A stretch of 32,065 nucleotides of DNA from Sulfurimonas sp. (GCA_027063745.1 JAMORG010000008.1:1-32065), one strand, 5' to 3'. Counted from the first letter of the stretch, positions 18,354-27,186 are shown. The notes: generated from the letters alone by a model not told the origin. A program made the numbers and translations.

Positions 18354-18410
18354 TGCGAAAAATTTTTCCGAATTTATGGAAAAAAAGCATATTTTAAGGA
18401 TACACCCACA

Positions 18411-20219
18411 ATGCAAAAGATTAGAAACATTGCAGTTATTGCACACGTTGACCACGGTAAAACTACACTGGTTGATGGACTACTAGAACAGTCTGGTACA
18501 TTTGGTTCACACGAACAACATGATGAGAGAGCTATGGATAGCAACGATTTAGAAAAAGAGCGTGGAATCACGATTCTTTCTAAAAATACAGCTATTCGTT
18601 ACAAAGATTACAAAATTAACATTATTGACACTCCGGGCCACGCCGATTTTGGTGGTGAGGTTGAGCGTGTACTTAAAATGGTAGATGGTGTTTTAGTACT
18701 TGTTGATGCATACGAAGGTGTTATGCCACAGACTAAGTTCGTTGTTAAAAAGATGTTGGCACTTGGTAAAAAGCCAATCGTTGTTATTAACAAAATCGAC
18801 AAACCTTCAGCAGAACCAGATCGTGTTGTAGATGAGATGTTCGACCTTTTTGCAGATATGGGTGCAACAGATGAACAACAAGACTTCCCTGTTATCTATG
18901 CAGCAGCACGTGATGGTATTGCAAAGTTAGATATGGATGAAGAGGGTGGAGATTTTCAATGTATCTTTGAAACTATCATTAACGAAGTTCCAGAGCCAGA
19001 AGGTGATGCAGGAAATCCACTTCAAGCACAGGTTTTCACACTTGACTATGATAACTATGTAGGGAAAATCGGTATCAGCCGTATCTTTAATGGTACAGTT
19101 CGTAAAGGTGACAATGTTATGCTTGCAAAATCTGACGGTGAGATGGTTAAAGGTAAGATCTCTAAACTTATCGGTTTTCACGGACTTAACCGTATGGAGA
19201 TCGATGAAGCTGAAGCTGGTGATATCGTAGCATTTGCCGGCATGGAGACTGTTGATGTAGGTGATACTATCGCTGATCCGGAAAATCCGGTTGCACTTGA
19301 TCCTATGCACATTGAAGAGCCGACTTTAACAGTTGTTTTCGCTGTAAATGATTCTCCACTTGCCGGTCAAGAGGGTAAACACGTAACTTCAAACAAACTC
19401 AAAGACAGACTAGAGTTTGAGATGAGAACAAACGTTGCAATGCGTCTTGAGACTGTTGGTGAGGGTAAATTCAAAGTAAGTGGTCGTGGTGAACTTCAGA
19501 TTACTGTACTTGCTGAAAATATGCGTCGTGAGGGTTATGAGTTTAGTATCTCTAGACCAGAAGTTATCGTTAAAGAGATCGAAGGTGTTAAGTGTGAACC
19601 ATTTGAGCACTTAGTAATCGATGTTCCTGAAGATTTAAGTGGTACTGTAATTGAGCGTCTTGGTAAGCGTAAAGCTGAGATGAAATCTATGCTTCCAATG
19701 GGTCAAGGTTTCCAAAGAATCGAGTTTGAGATTCCTGCTCGTGCACTTATCGGATTCCGTGGACAGTTCCTAACAGATACAAAAGGTGAGGGTGTAATGA
19801 ACCACTCTTTCTTAGAATTTCGTCCATTTAGTGGTGAGGTTGAGTCTCGTCAATATGGTGCACTTGTATCTATGGAAAATGGTGAAGCACTTGCATACTC
19901 ACTCTTTAACCTTCAAGACAGAGGGGTTTTATTCATTAAACCACAAACTAAGGTTTATGAGGGAATGATTATTGGTGAGCACTCAAAATCAAATGACTTG
20001 ACAGTGAATCCTATTAAAGGAAAAGCGCAGTCAAATGTTCGTTCTTCTGGTGCTGATGAGGCTATTAAACTTGTTCCACCACGTGATATGTCACTAGAGC
20101 GTGCTTTAGAGTGGATCGAAGATGATGAACTTCTTGAAGTTACTCCAGAAAACATTCGTATTCGTAAAAAATACCTTACTGAAGCTGAGCGTCGTCGTCA
20201 CTCACGTAAGTCAAAATAG
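18411..20219 (+). CDS. typA: Translational GTPase TypA/BipA
   Basis: BipA is a ribosome-associated GTPase of the EF-G family that helps 50S assembly and growth under stress and cold. The 602-residue length is exact for the family. The G domain has G1 AHVDHGKTT (11-19), G2 RGITI, G3 [10 protein letters not shown] and G4 NKID; then come the beta-barrel domain, EF-G-like domains III and V, and the BipA-specific C-terminal domain ([16 protein letters not shown] onwards). The sequence ends RRHSRKSK, typical for the family. AAGGA stands ten bases before the ATG. It is apparently monocistronic, with a hairpin terminator after the stop. Confidence 0.97.
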   Translation: MQKIRNIAVIAHVDHGKTTLVDGLLEQSGTFGSHEQHDERAMDSNDLEKERGITILSKNTAIRYKDYKINIIDTPGHADFGGEVERVLKMVDGVLVLVDAYEGVMPQTKFVVKKMLALGKKPIVVINKIDKPSAEPDRVVDEMFDLFADMGATDEQQDFPVIYAAARDGIAKLDMDEEGGDFQCIFETIINEVPEPEGDAGNPLQAQVFTLDYDNYVGKIGISRIFNGTVRKGDNVMLAKSDGEMVKGKISKLIGFHGLNRMEIDEAEAGDIVAFAGMETVDVGDTIADPENPVALDPMHIEEPTLTVVFAVNDSPLAGQEGKHVTSNKLKDRLEFEMRTNVAMRLETVGEGKFKVSGRGELQITVLAENMRREGYEFSISRPEVIVKEIEGVKCEPFEHLVIDVPEDLSGTVIERLGKRKAEMKSMLPMGQGFQRIEFEIPARALIGFRGQFLTDTKGEGVMNHSFLEFRPFSGEVESRQYGALVSMENGEALAYSLFNLQDRGVLFIKPQTKVYEGMIIGEHSKSNDLTVNPIKGKAQSNVRSSGADEAIKLVPPRDMSLERALEWIEDDELLEVTPENIRIRKKYLTEAERRRHSRKSK

Positions 20220-20229
20220 TTATTTACAG

Positions 20230-20266
20230 GCTGTCTCTAAGACAGCTTGTATATATATCTTTTTTA
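20230..20266 (+). terminator. Terminator after typA
   Basis: GCTGTCT (20230-20236) pairs exactly with AGACAGC (20240-20246) around CTA, followed after a short TATATATA stretch by a T6 run from about 20261. The T-run is displaced by about 14 bases, so efficiency is uncertain. Confidence 0.6.
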
Positions 20267-20326
20267 TTTTTCTCCTTTAAATTTTTAAAACTCACTAGAA
20301 CTAACTCCTACTTCACTTTTTATTGT

Positions 20327-20332
20327 TATAAT
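20327..20332 (+). promoter_or_regulatory. Likely promoter of the GAF-kinase operon
   Basis: TATAAT at 20327-20332 precedes the TTG start by 32 bases, and AAAGGGA lies about six bases before that start. The four following genes are closely spaced and could share it. Confidence 0.5.
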
Positions 20333-20363
20333 TTCCATAGTAACTTTTATATAAAGGGAAACT

Positions 20364-22394
20364 TTGAAAAAACTAAATAAAGAGAAGATTGAACAAGAGC
20401 TTACTCTTGCGAATGAACAAATCTCTTTAGCACAAGATAATGTAACTATAAACAGTATTGCAGAAAAACTTGTTACTTCACTGCTTGATGCTGAGTTTTC
20501 ATCCCTTTGGTATTATGATGAGACAAAAATGATACTTCAGCGTGAGCGTGGTGGTAATGCGTTGCGTGAGCTTTCTCTTGAAGAAAAAAGAGGTGTTATA
20601 TACAAATGTTTCATGAGTAAAAAAGCAGCTATACATAATTATATTGCAAGTGACAAAGATTATGTTGCTTCCATTGATAATCCTGATAACATTAAAATAA
20701 AGTCAAAAATTCTTTTTCCTTTACTTGATGGAGATCGTCTTGTCGGTATTGTAACTGCATACTCATCTATTAGAAAGATTAAAAAGTTTAGTAAAAATGA
20801 TCTTGAAATTTTAGATGTACTGACCCCTTTTTTAATTGAAATTATCTATAAAATGCACAAATGCGATGATATGACATGTGCTTGTAACAATCCACATAAT
20901 CAAAAACATATAACAAACAAAATAGTGCAAAAATTCCAAGAGACATCTTCGAAACAAGAAGAACAGGAGTCAGCAGATAAAACACTCAGTGTTATGGCAA
21001 ACTTTATTCATGATATTCGAACACCTGCCAATACACTGCAGGGCTTTTTAGAGCTTTTGGAATCACAGATAAATGATAAACGACTGCAAGAGTATATAAC
21101 AAATGCCAAAAACAGTGCTCTTTTTATCAATGAACTTACAACTTCAATGTTAGATAGAATATCTTTACAGCACGAACAAAAAAGTTCACAAAAAAGTGTT
21201 ATTGATACTGTTAGTTTTTTTGCTTCTGTTGCTGAGATGTTTGTATCGAACATGTATGCAAAAAAGATAGCTTTTAATGTATTTATTGATCCTTTGTTGC
21301 CAAAAAGTATTATTACAGATGCATTAAAACTCAAAAGAGTGTTGGTCAATCTTATAGGAAATGCCTATAAGTTTACACCTGCGACAAAGAGTATAGAGTT
21401 TATTGTTGAGTACAACAAAGAACAAAAGAGTGCATCTATTTATGTAAAAGACAAAGGTATCGGCATACCAAAAGAGAGTCAGAGTAAAATTTTTCAAGCT
21501 TTTAAGCAAGCAGAAGAGACGACAGCTTTAGAGTATGGTGGTACAGGTTTAGGACTTGTTATCTGTAGTGAATATGTTCAAGAACTCGGTGGAAAACTCT
21601 CCTTGGAGAGTGAGGTAGATGTAGGTACATCTTTTTTCTTTGACTTGCCTCTAGAGATAAAAGAGAGTGAAGCAACACTACCACCATTACCACTCAAAGA
21701 TAAGAAGATAAATATTCTCAGTTCAACAAAAAATGCTTTTTCACTCTCCAATATAGTACGCTATCTTGTACAGTTTGGTATAAAAAAAGAGAACATAAGG
21801 GCTGTTGAACCATTGGAAGCCCTACAAGAACCTATACAAAATCTTATCTGTTATCAGCATAAAATAGACAAAGAGACTGAAGAGTTGTTGTTAGGTATAG
21901 ATAAAGCTGTTATTGTAGAAGAGGAACTTTTTTCAATCAACAGTGAAGATCTGCCACAGAACTGTGAGCGTTTTTTTGAGTACAGATATTTTGCTGATAA
22001 GCTTTATGCATTTATAGATGAAGAGATGATGCCAAAGGTACTTATTGTCGATGATGACAAAACAAGTGTCTCTTTGCTCAAACATACACTAGAGAGTGAA
22101 TATTGTGATATTGATATAGCCACAAACGGAAAAATGGCTTTAGAGATGATTATTGACTCACACAGAAAAAACAATCCATATACAGTGGTCTATATAGATA
22201 ACAATATGCCTGTTATGAATGGTATAGAGGTTATGAAGCGAACACGTGAGTTTGAAAAAGACAATAATCTCAAACCACTCTATGCTGTTTCAACCTCAGG
22301 TGATTATCTTGATACAAAAAAAGTAGATTGTTTTGATGAATATATCGGTAAGCCTTTTAGGGTAGATGATATTAGAAAAGTGTTACATCACTAA
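20364..22394 (+). CDS. GAF hybrid histidine kinase with receiver domain
   Basis: A 676-residue soluble hybrid kinase. In order: a GAF-like sensor (about 15-165), a linker with a CDDMTCACN cysteine cluster (about 172-180), a HisKA helix with His216 (NFIHDIRTPANTL), HATPase_c (LVNLIGNAYKFTP, DKGIGIP, GGTGLGLVI), a degenerate receiver-like stretch (about 448-550) and a true receiver with phospho-acceptor Asp612 (YIDNNMPVMNG). The start is TTG at 20364, backed by AGGGA; no ATG occurs near it. The three Cys of the linker could bind metal or a redox signal, which is speculative. It leads an operon with a PAS protein, a Roadblock-like protein and a pseudo-SixA, and may control them or be controlled by them. 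Confidence 0.9.
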   Translation: MKKLNKEKIEQELTLANEQISLAQDNVTINSIAEKLVTSLLDAEFSSLWYYDETKMILQRERGGNALRELSLEEKRGVIYKCFMSKKAAIHNYIASDKDYVASIDNPDNIKIKSKILFPLLDGDRLVGIVTAYSSIRKIKKFSKNDLEILDVLTPFLIEIIYKMHKCDDMTCACNNPHNQKHITNKIVQKFQETSSKQEEQESADKTLSVMANFIHDIRTPANTLQGFLELLESQINDKRLQEYITNAKNSALFINELTTSMLDRISLQHEQKSSQKSVIDTVSFFASVAEMFVSNMYAKKIAFNVFIDPLLPKSIITDALKLKRVLVNLIGNAYKFTPATKSIEFIVEYNKEQKSASIYVKDKGIGIPKESQSKIFQAFKQAEETTALEYGGTGLGLVICSEYVQELGGKLSLESEVDVGTSFFFDLPLEIKESEATLPPLPLKDKKINILSSTKNAFSLSNIVRYLVQFGIKKENIRAVEPLEALQEPIQNLICYQHKIDKETEELLLGIDKAVIVEEELFSINSEDLPQNCERFFEYRYFADKLYAFIDEEMMPKVLIVDDDKTSVSLLKHTLESEYCDIDIATNGKMALEMIIDSHRKNNPYTVVYIDNNMPVMNGIEVMKRTREFEKDNNLKPLYAVSTSGDYLDTKKVDCFDEYIGKPFRVDDIRKVLHH

Positions 22395-22411
22395 AGAAAA
22401 TAGGAGTAAAT

Positions 22412-22933
22412 ATGACAAAACCAGAGCCTACAGATGTGGAACAAAAACTTACAAGTATTGATCTGATTGTTTCTAAATCAGATGAGAAGGGGAACATTAC
22501 TTACGTAAACCCTATTTTTATTAAAATATCGGGTTATTCACAGGCTTCACTTTTAGAACAGCCTCACGCGATACTCAGACACCCAGATATGCCAAAAGTG
22601 ATCTTTAAATATCTGTGGGAAAATATAAAAGAGGGAAGAGATGTTGTTGCTTATGTGAAAAACCTCTGTGCAGACGGTAGCTTTTACTGGGTACTTGCAA
22701 CTGTAAAGATGGCAAAAAATCCAGATGGAAGTTTTCGTAACTATATGTCAACAAGACGTGCTATTACAGAGAATGCAAAAGCACAGATTTCAGAGCTCTA
22801 TGGACATCTTTTAGAGATAGAAAAGAGTGAAGGCATAGAAGCATCAGAAGCCGCATTTAAAGCTTTTATAGAAGATAATGGCCTTACTGAGAGCAATGCT
22901 TTTAATACATTTATGAAAAATTTAAACAAATAA
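22412..22933 (+). CDS. Stand-alone Aer-type PAS protein
   Basis: The 173-residue protein is a single PAS domain (about 12-125) with a helical tail. The region GNITYVNPIFIKISGYS, the PHAILRHPDMP motif, the LWENIKEG stretch and the DGSFYWVLATV segment are those of Aer-like PAS domains, which bind FAD and sense redox or energy state. Aer normally carries an MCP signalling domain; that is absent here, so the protein must signal to a partner, for instance the neighbouring kinase or GTPase regulators. AGGAG precedes the ATG and the gap from the kinase gene is 17 bases. FAD binding is inferred from family resemblance. Confidence 0.85.
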   Translation: MTKPEPTDVEQKLTSIDLIVSKSDEKGNITYVNPIFIKISGYSQASLLEQPHAILRHPDMPKVIFKYLWENIKEGRDVVAYVKNLCADGSFYWVLATVKMAKNPDGSFRNYMSTRRAITENAKAQISELYGHLLEIEKSEGIEASEAAFKAFIEDNGLTESNAFNTFMKNLNK

Positions 22934-22943
22934 GGAAAGAAGA

Positions 22944-23333
22944 ATGATCGATTTTGATACACATATGAAAAAACTACGAAGTGTAAATGGTTATCTTGGT
23001 TCGGCAGTTTTGAACTACTCAGGTGAAACACTCTATATAGACGAAGAAAACACAGGAGCAGATATCGCTTATGCATCAGCGATTTTCAATGACTCTTTTC
23101 GTCAGATAAATGAAGCATCACTGGATGTTGGTTTTAGCGATGTTTCATCATTTGAGACAAAAACAGAAGATGGACATGTTTTTTTAATGAAGAGTGCAGG
23201 TGCACAGGCAGAAGAGAGTTTTGCAAAGATAGATATCTTTTGTATCTTAAGAGATGATGGAAATATTGCACTTGCTAAGATGATTATGGATAAATCTTCT
23301 AAGAATATTTCGCAAGAATTAGCAACTCTTTAA
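22944..23333 (+). CDS. Roadblock/LC7-like small protein
   Basis: A 129-residue protein. The pattern of helix, then YLGSAVLNYSGETLYIDEE (17-35), a long helix rich in Ala/Ser (about 40-60) and strands ending in FLMKS and FCILRDDGNIALAKMIMD is that of Roadblock/LC7 (MglB-like) domains, which bind and regulate Ras-like GTPases. A Rab-like GTPase is encoded 2 kb away on the opposite strand, which makes a regulator-GTPase pair attractive. The domain assignment rests on pattern recognition and not on a profile search. AAGGAA precedes the ATG, and the gene is 10 bases after the PAS gene. No TM segment. Confidence 0.7.
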   Translation: MIDFDTHMKKLRSVNGYLGSAVLNYSGETLYIDEENTGADIAYASAIFNDSFRQINEASLDVGFSDVSSFETKTEDGHVFLMKSAGAQAEESFAKIDIFCILRDDGNIALAKMIMDKSSKNISQELATL

Positions 23334-23347
23334 TCAAAGTAGTGTAA

Positions 23348-23875
23348 ATGAAGAAGATATACCTCATCAGAGATGCCAAAGCAGAAGATTTTAGTGAGGG
23401 TATGAGTGATTTTGAGCGGGCTTTACGTAAAAAAGGGTATAAAGAACTCAAAACTATAGGTTCATATCTGCATTTGCGAGGTATATCTCCAGATATTATT
23501 CTCTCAAGCTGTGCTTTACGAGCACAACAAACAGCACTTGAATTAAGTCAAAGAGTCTTGTTTGAGGGAGAAAAGCTCTTTTTAGAAGAGCTTTACTATC
23601 CACCATATGATGATATTATCAGCATAATCATGGCTCAAGACAAAGAACATGACTCTATGTTTATTATAGCTCACGCACCATATATCACAGAGCTTGCAAA
23701 CAAGCTTTGCAGTGAAAATATAGCAAAAATTCCACCTGCTGGAGTTGTGGCTCTTGAATTTGATATTGGTGACTGGGGTGAGCTTGAACTTCAAAGTGGA
23801 AGTCTAGACTTTTTTATCTATCCAAAACAGTTTAAATACTATATGCCAAAACAGATACGTGCTGTTTTAGCCTAA
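23348..23875 (+). CDS. SixA-like histidine-phosphatase family protein, nucleophile His replaced
   Basis: A 175-residue member of the histidine phosphatase superfamily of SixA type, which normally dephosphorylate phosphohistidine of HPt domains. The fold pattern is intact: Arg8 of the RHG-like motif, Arg58 in SSCALRAQQTA, Glu80/81, and His109 in IIAHAPYITELANKL. The catalytic nucleophile His, expected at residue 9 (RHAK), is Asp (RDAK), through codon GAT instead of CAT. The protein is therefore probably a non-catalytic binding protein or an altered enzyme. It is the last gene of its operon; its stop codon overlaps that of the convergent GGDEF gene. RBS is weak, so translation may be coupled to the upstream gene. 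Confidence 0.85.
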   Translation: MKKIYLIRDAKAEDFSEGMSDFERALRKKGYKELKTIGSYLHLRGISPDIILSSCALRAQQTALELSQRVLFEGEKLFLEELYYPPYDDIISIIMAQDKEHDSMFIIAHAPYITELANKLCSENIAKIPPAGVVALEFDIGDWGELELQSGSLDFFIYPKQFKYYMPKQIRAVLA

Positions 23876-25032
23876 CTCTTTTTTAAAAGCTTTTCTCTTT
23901 GTAGAGCTTTTTCCCCGTTCTTTAGTAACTCCTTGGCACTTATAGGCTCATCATTTGTTTCAATAACTACCGTAGTGAGCGTTGCTGTTATTATGTCCTC
24001 TTGCGTATAGTAGAGAGGATTTTTATGCATAGCCTCTTTTATTTTGTTTACAAGAGCATCAATGTAGGTTCTGTTTTTTTCTGATTCAAACAAAATAACA
24101 AAAGTATCACCAAAGAGACGGGTAAGAGTGTCTTGAGGCTCTAAAAGGGATTGTAGTAAGGATGTAGTATGTTTTAAGAGCATATCTCCTGCGTGAGCGC
24201 CATACTCTTCATTTACCTTATGAAATGAGACAATATCCAAAAGAGCTATTGTAGGTTTTTCTCTGTATTCTATGGCACGCAGCAGATAGTGTCTGTTTGG
24301 CAGACCTGTTAGTGTATCATGTTCTTGGGCATACTGAAGCTCTTTTTCTATCTCTTTGAGATAGCTGACATCCTGAGCAATGATAATATTCTCAACTATC
24401 TTGTTTTCTCTGTTTTTTAAAGGGATAATATCAGCATGAAAGAATATCTCCTTTCCAAAGGAATTTTTTGCAACAAATATATTGCTCTTAGCCTCTTTTT
24501 TACTGCTTTGTGGTGTAAAGAGCTTACTAAAATGGACTCCTTGCAAAGCGCTGTTTTGTGTGTTGAAAAAGTAGGTAACTGCATCATTGACTTTGGTTAT
24601 TTTTCCTTCACTGTTTACATGAAGAGTCAAGAGACGTTTGTTTATCTCCTGATAGTAGCGACTCTCTTTTTTTTCGTCACTTGTATCGAAGATAAGTGTT
24701 TTTTTGTTTATCTCTTTTAAAACATTTGCATAGGAGTGGGTATCTTTTGACTTTTGTTGCATATAGGCTATAAAGAGTTTTTTCTCTTTGTTGCTAAAAG
24801 GTTCTACAAAAAGGTCATAATACTCATTCTCCCGTAGTATCATAGGAATCTCAAGCTTTTGCTCACGCAAAATATCTTCTTCAAAACCTACTATCTCCCA
24901 AAGGGTCTCACGAATATCACTGCCTATTTTTGACTCGTTTAAGAAGGTTTTAGTGATGTGAAAATCTTCATCAAAAAGAATGTAAGATATTTGACTCTTT
25001 TGACATATGAACGAGAGAAGCTTCTCTTGCAT
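23872..25032 (-). CDS. PAS-PAS-GGDEF protein with degenerate signature
   Basis: A 386-residue cytosolic protein: a PAS-like domain (1-90), a second PAS (about 125-225) and a GGDEF domain (232-385) opened by HDTLTGLPNRHYLL. The signature GGDEF reads FGDTF (307-311), and the metal-binding DxD region reads DIVSF at 266-270. Loss of the Glu and of a metal ligand argues against diguanylate cyclase activity, so a GTP- or c-di-GMP-binding or structural role is likelier; this is inferred. Its ATG overlaps the stop of the GTPase gene (TAATG), indicating translational coupling and probably partnership with that GTPase. Convergent with the SixA-like gene, sharing overlapping stops. Confidence 0.85.
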   Translation of the reverse strand: MQEKLLSFICQKSQISYILFDEDFHITKTFLNESKIGSDIRETLWEIVGFEEDILREQKLEIPMILRENEYYDLFVEPFSNKEKKLFIAYMQQKSKDTHSYANVLKEINKKTLIFDTSDEKKESRYYQEINKRLLTLHVNSEGKITKVNDAVTYFFNTQNSALQGVHFSKLFTPQSSKKEAKSNIFVAKNSFGKEIFFHADIIPLKNRENKIVENIIIAQDVSYLKEIEKELQYAQEHDTLTGLPNRHYLLRAIEYREKPTIALLDIVSFHKVNEEYGAHAGDMLLKHTTSLLQSLLEPQDTLTRLFGDTFVILFESEKNRTYIDALVNKIKEAMHKNPLYYTQEDIITATLTTVVIETNDEPISAKELLKNGEKALQREKLLKKS

Positions 25033-25532
25033 TAGTCGGCCTTTATAGACTCTTTTATTCTCGTATCGAGTGTTAAAAAGAGATCTTCAACGGCTTCATT
25101 CTCTTTTGCAGAGGTTTTTAGTACTTTGAGAACCGTAGGGGAGAGCTTGGATATTTCCTCAATTTCTCTCTGGCTGATTTCGTGTGGCATATCACATTTG
25201 TTTAAAGCAATGCAGATAGGAGCATCTTTTACAACCGCATAACAAAGATCTATATGGTTTTGCAGGGCTTCTATCGTTTCTTGACGTAAAAGATCAGCAA
25301 CAAGAATAAAGCCTTTTGCACCCATGAGATACTGCTTGAAGATGGGTTTAAACTCAGTATGTCCTTCTATATCCCATATCATAATAGTAGCATTTCCTAT
25401 GGTCTTTTTTGAGATACTAACACCAATGGTGCTGAGATACTCTTCGCTAAAAGAGTTCTCAACAAAACGGCGAATCAGACTCGTTTTACCAACACCAAAA
25501 TTTCCGACAAGTACTATTTTATAGCTAAACAT
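25032..25532 (-). CDS. Rab-like small Ras-superfamily GTPase
   Basis: A 166-residue GTPase close in pattern to eukaryotic Rab proteins. G1 GNFGVGKTS (10-18), the switch I region YLSTIGV with Thr35, G3 WDIEGHTEF (53-61), G4 NKCD (111-114) and G5 TSAKE are all present. The position of Ras Gln61 is His58, a change known in Ras to lower intrinsic hydrolysis, so it may depend on a partner for turnover. There is no C-terminal cysteine for prenylation and no TM. The gene is two bases after the OmpA-domain gene and overlaps the GGDEF gene. The Roadblock-like protein on the other strand is a candidate regulator. It is not classical MglA, whose sequence differs around switch II. Confidence 0.92.
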   Translation of the reverse strand: MFSYKIVLVGNFGVGKTSLIRRFVENSFSEEYLSTIGVSISKKTIGNATIMIWDIEGHTEFKPIFKQYLMGAKGFILVADLLRQETIEALQNHIDLCYAVVKDAPICIALNKCDMPHEISQREIEEISKLSPTVLKVLKTSAKENEAVEDLFLTLDTRIKESIKAD

Positions 25533-25534
25533 CT

Positions 25535-27172
25535 CTACTTTTCCTCTTTGGCTGTAATAGTAACACAGCGTGCTTTATCATGATCTTTTTGAGGATCAAC
25601 ACCCTTTGGAGGATTATGATGTACATATGATTTAAATGTAAGTTTTGAATCATATGTTTTTAAAAAGTCTATAATATTTTGCATACGTTTTTGTGCGAGT
25701 GAAGTGTTTTTTGCTTTTGAGCCAATCATATCACTGTAGGCATCTAAAACAAGCAGAGGCGCTCTCTCTTTCTTTTTTAGTTTTATCAAAAGTGAGAGTA
25801 ACTCTTTTTGTGCCAAAGGAGAGAGTTTATAAGAACCTCTGCCAAAATAAAGGGCAGTATTGATTTTTAGAGGTGTAACAATAATATCATCTTGTATATT
25901 TTCAATACCTTTTATGGTGGACAACTCTTTTAAAAGAGACTCTTTTTGTTTGTGTGAATCAATAGTACCAAAGAGATGAAGATTTTTATAATCAAAAGTA
26001 TAGTTGAGTCTGTTTGCAGAACTGAGGTTTAGGCCTTTGAGAAGGTAAGCAATCTGTGCACTTACCTGCATAGGGTCTGTAAGTGTAGGAATAATTTCTA
26101 TGTTATTACTGATTTGTGTTACGCCTTTAATCTCAGCGGCTTTTTTATAGGCAAGCTCTTTATGATACGCAAAAGGAACACGGCCTTTTAATACTGCATT
26201 CTTATCTTCTACATCGATAGTAATGGCATAGGGAGAGAGGGCAGGTGTTGTCACTATATTATGTGTTATTGCATCTTTGAGACTCTCATCTACATAACTT
26301 TCATAACTTTTGTATGCAAAGAAAAGCAGCAGTAAAAGAGGTACAATGTAAAGCAGAGGATGTGTTTTGTTTTCTTTTGCTTGTTTGTTCTTGGTATCAC
26401 TCTCTTTAAACAGAAGTTCTTGAAGTTTTTTTTCTATCTCTTCTTGTTTGAGTTGTGAGTAATCACCTTGAAACTCCTGTATTTCGTCTCCATACTCAAG
26501 TACAATCTCTTCAAGTGCATGTCGAATTTTGTTATAAGTCTTTGTATATGCAGCACCCTCGACAATAACAGCAAGATAACTTGAGCCACTTGCTTCGATG
26601 ATAATTTTATTACCGCCATATTCAATCTCACCGAGTTCCTGATGCTCTTGGTTTGATGCTACCCACTCATTTACAAAGCTTCGAATTGCTGTCATCATTG
26701 AAGCAAGCATATCTGCATCACTTAGATTGGCATCTTCATTTTCTACTTTTGTAAGGAGCATACCGCTCTCTTTGTGAATCAAAAGAGCCGCTTTTATCTT
26801 TGCGTGAGCGTTCTCTTCTAAAAGAAGTTCTGTTTCACTGACTCCTTTTAGTTTTGCTTTGAGTTTCCGTTTAATGGTCTGTGTTGAGAGACCACTTTGG
26901 ATCTGTTGGTTTATCTTGTTGAGCAGTTCTTCAAATGACTTTGTCACAAATTTGCTTATCATATTACCCATAACAGGGTAGAGCGCATCAACTATGTCAT
27001 CTTTTTGACTTTTTATCTGCTCTCTTATAGCTCCACCGATCAGTGGCGCCATTTGAGAGGCGATTTTATCGCCGCTCTTTTCAAAGTTTTTGTCAATAAG
27101 CCTGTTTACAATAGGGGAGAGGGCACCCTCGAGTGCCTCTTCCTCATTGTCTGTTTTTTTCTTTTGTGACAT
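25535..27172 (-). CDS. OmpA/BON-domain trans-envelope protein with cytoplasmic Roadblock-like region
   Basis: A 545-residue protein. It starts with a helical region (1-110), then a region at about 112-208 (LLIHKESGMLL ... SYLAVIVEGA) that looks Roadblock/longin-like, a charged helix (215-268), one TM segment (about 271-288), a BON-like repeat (about 295-365) with a second weaker one (about 370-435), and an OmpA-type peptidoglycan-binding domain (about 440-541). In the latter Asp481 and Arg496 occupy the positions that bind diaminopimelate. No signal peptide, so the N-terminus should be cytoplasmic and the C-terminus periplasmic on the cell wall. Between a coiled-coil gene and a Rab-like GTPase gene (gaps 14 and 2 bases), it could anchor the GTPase to the cell wall. 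AGGAAAGA precedes ATG. The Roadblock-like call is tentative. Confidence 0.83.
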   Translation of the reverse strand: MSQKKKTDNEEEALEGALSPIVNRLIDKNFEKSGDKIASQMAPLIGGAIREQIKSQKDDIVDALYPVMGNMISKFVTKSFEELLNKINQQIQSGLSTQTIKRKLKAKLKGVSETELLLEENAHAKIKAALLIHKESGMLLTKVENEDANLSDADMLASMMTAIRSFVNEWVASNQEHQELGEIEYGGNKIIIEASGSSYLAVIVEGAAYTKTYNKIRHALEEIVLEYGDEIQEFQGDYSQLKQEEIEKKLQELLFKESDTKNKQAKENKTHPLLYIVPLLLLLFFAYKSYESYVDESLKDAITHNIVTTPALSPYAITIDVEDKNAVLKGRVPFAYHKELAYKKAAEIKGVTQISNNIEIIPTLTDPMQVSAQIAYLLKGLNLSSANRLNYTFDYKNLHLFGTIDSHKQKESLLKELSTIKGIENIQDDIIVTPLKINTALYFGRGSYKLSPLAQKELLSLLIKLKKKERAPLLVLDAYSDMIGSKAKNTSLAQKRMQNIIDFLKTYDSKLTFKSYVHHNPPKGVDPQKDHDKARCVTITAKEEK

Positions 27173-27186
27173 TCTTTCCTAGGTAC

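Noticed and set aside
18361-18384. Terminator hairpin in the typA leader
   Set aside because: The pairing is A/U-rich with only two G-C pairs and lies between promoter and RBS; not enough to call.
25032-25532. MglA of the polarity system
   Set aside because: Length and switch regions look Rab-like, and no adjacent MglB gene is present; the Roadblock-like gene is 1.7 kb away on the other strand.
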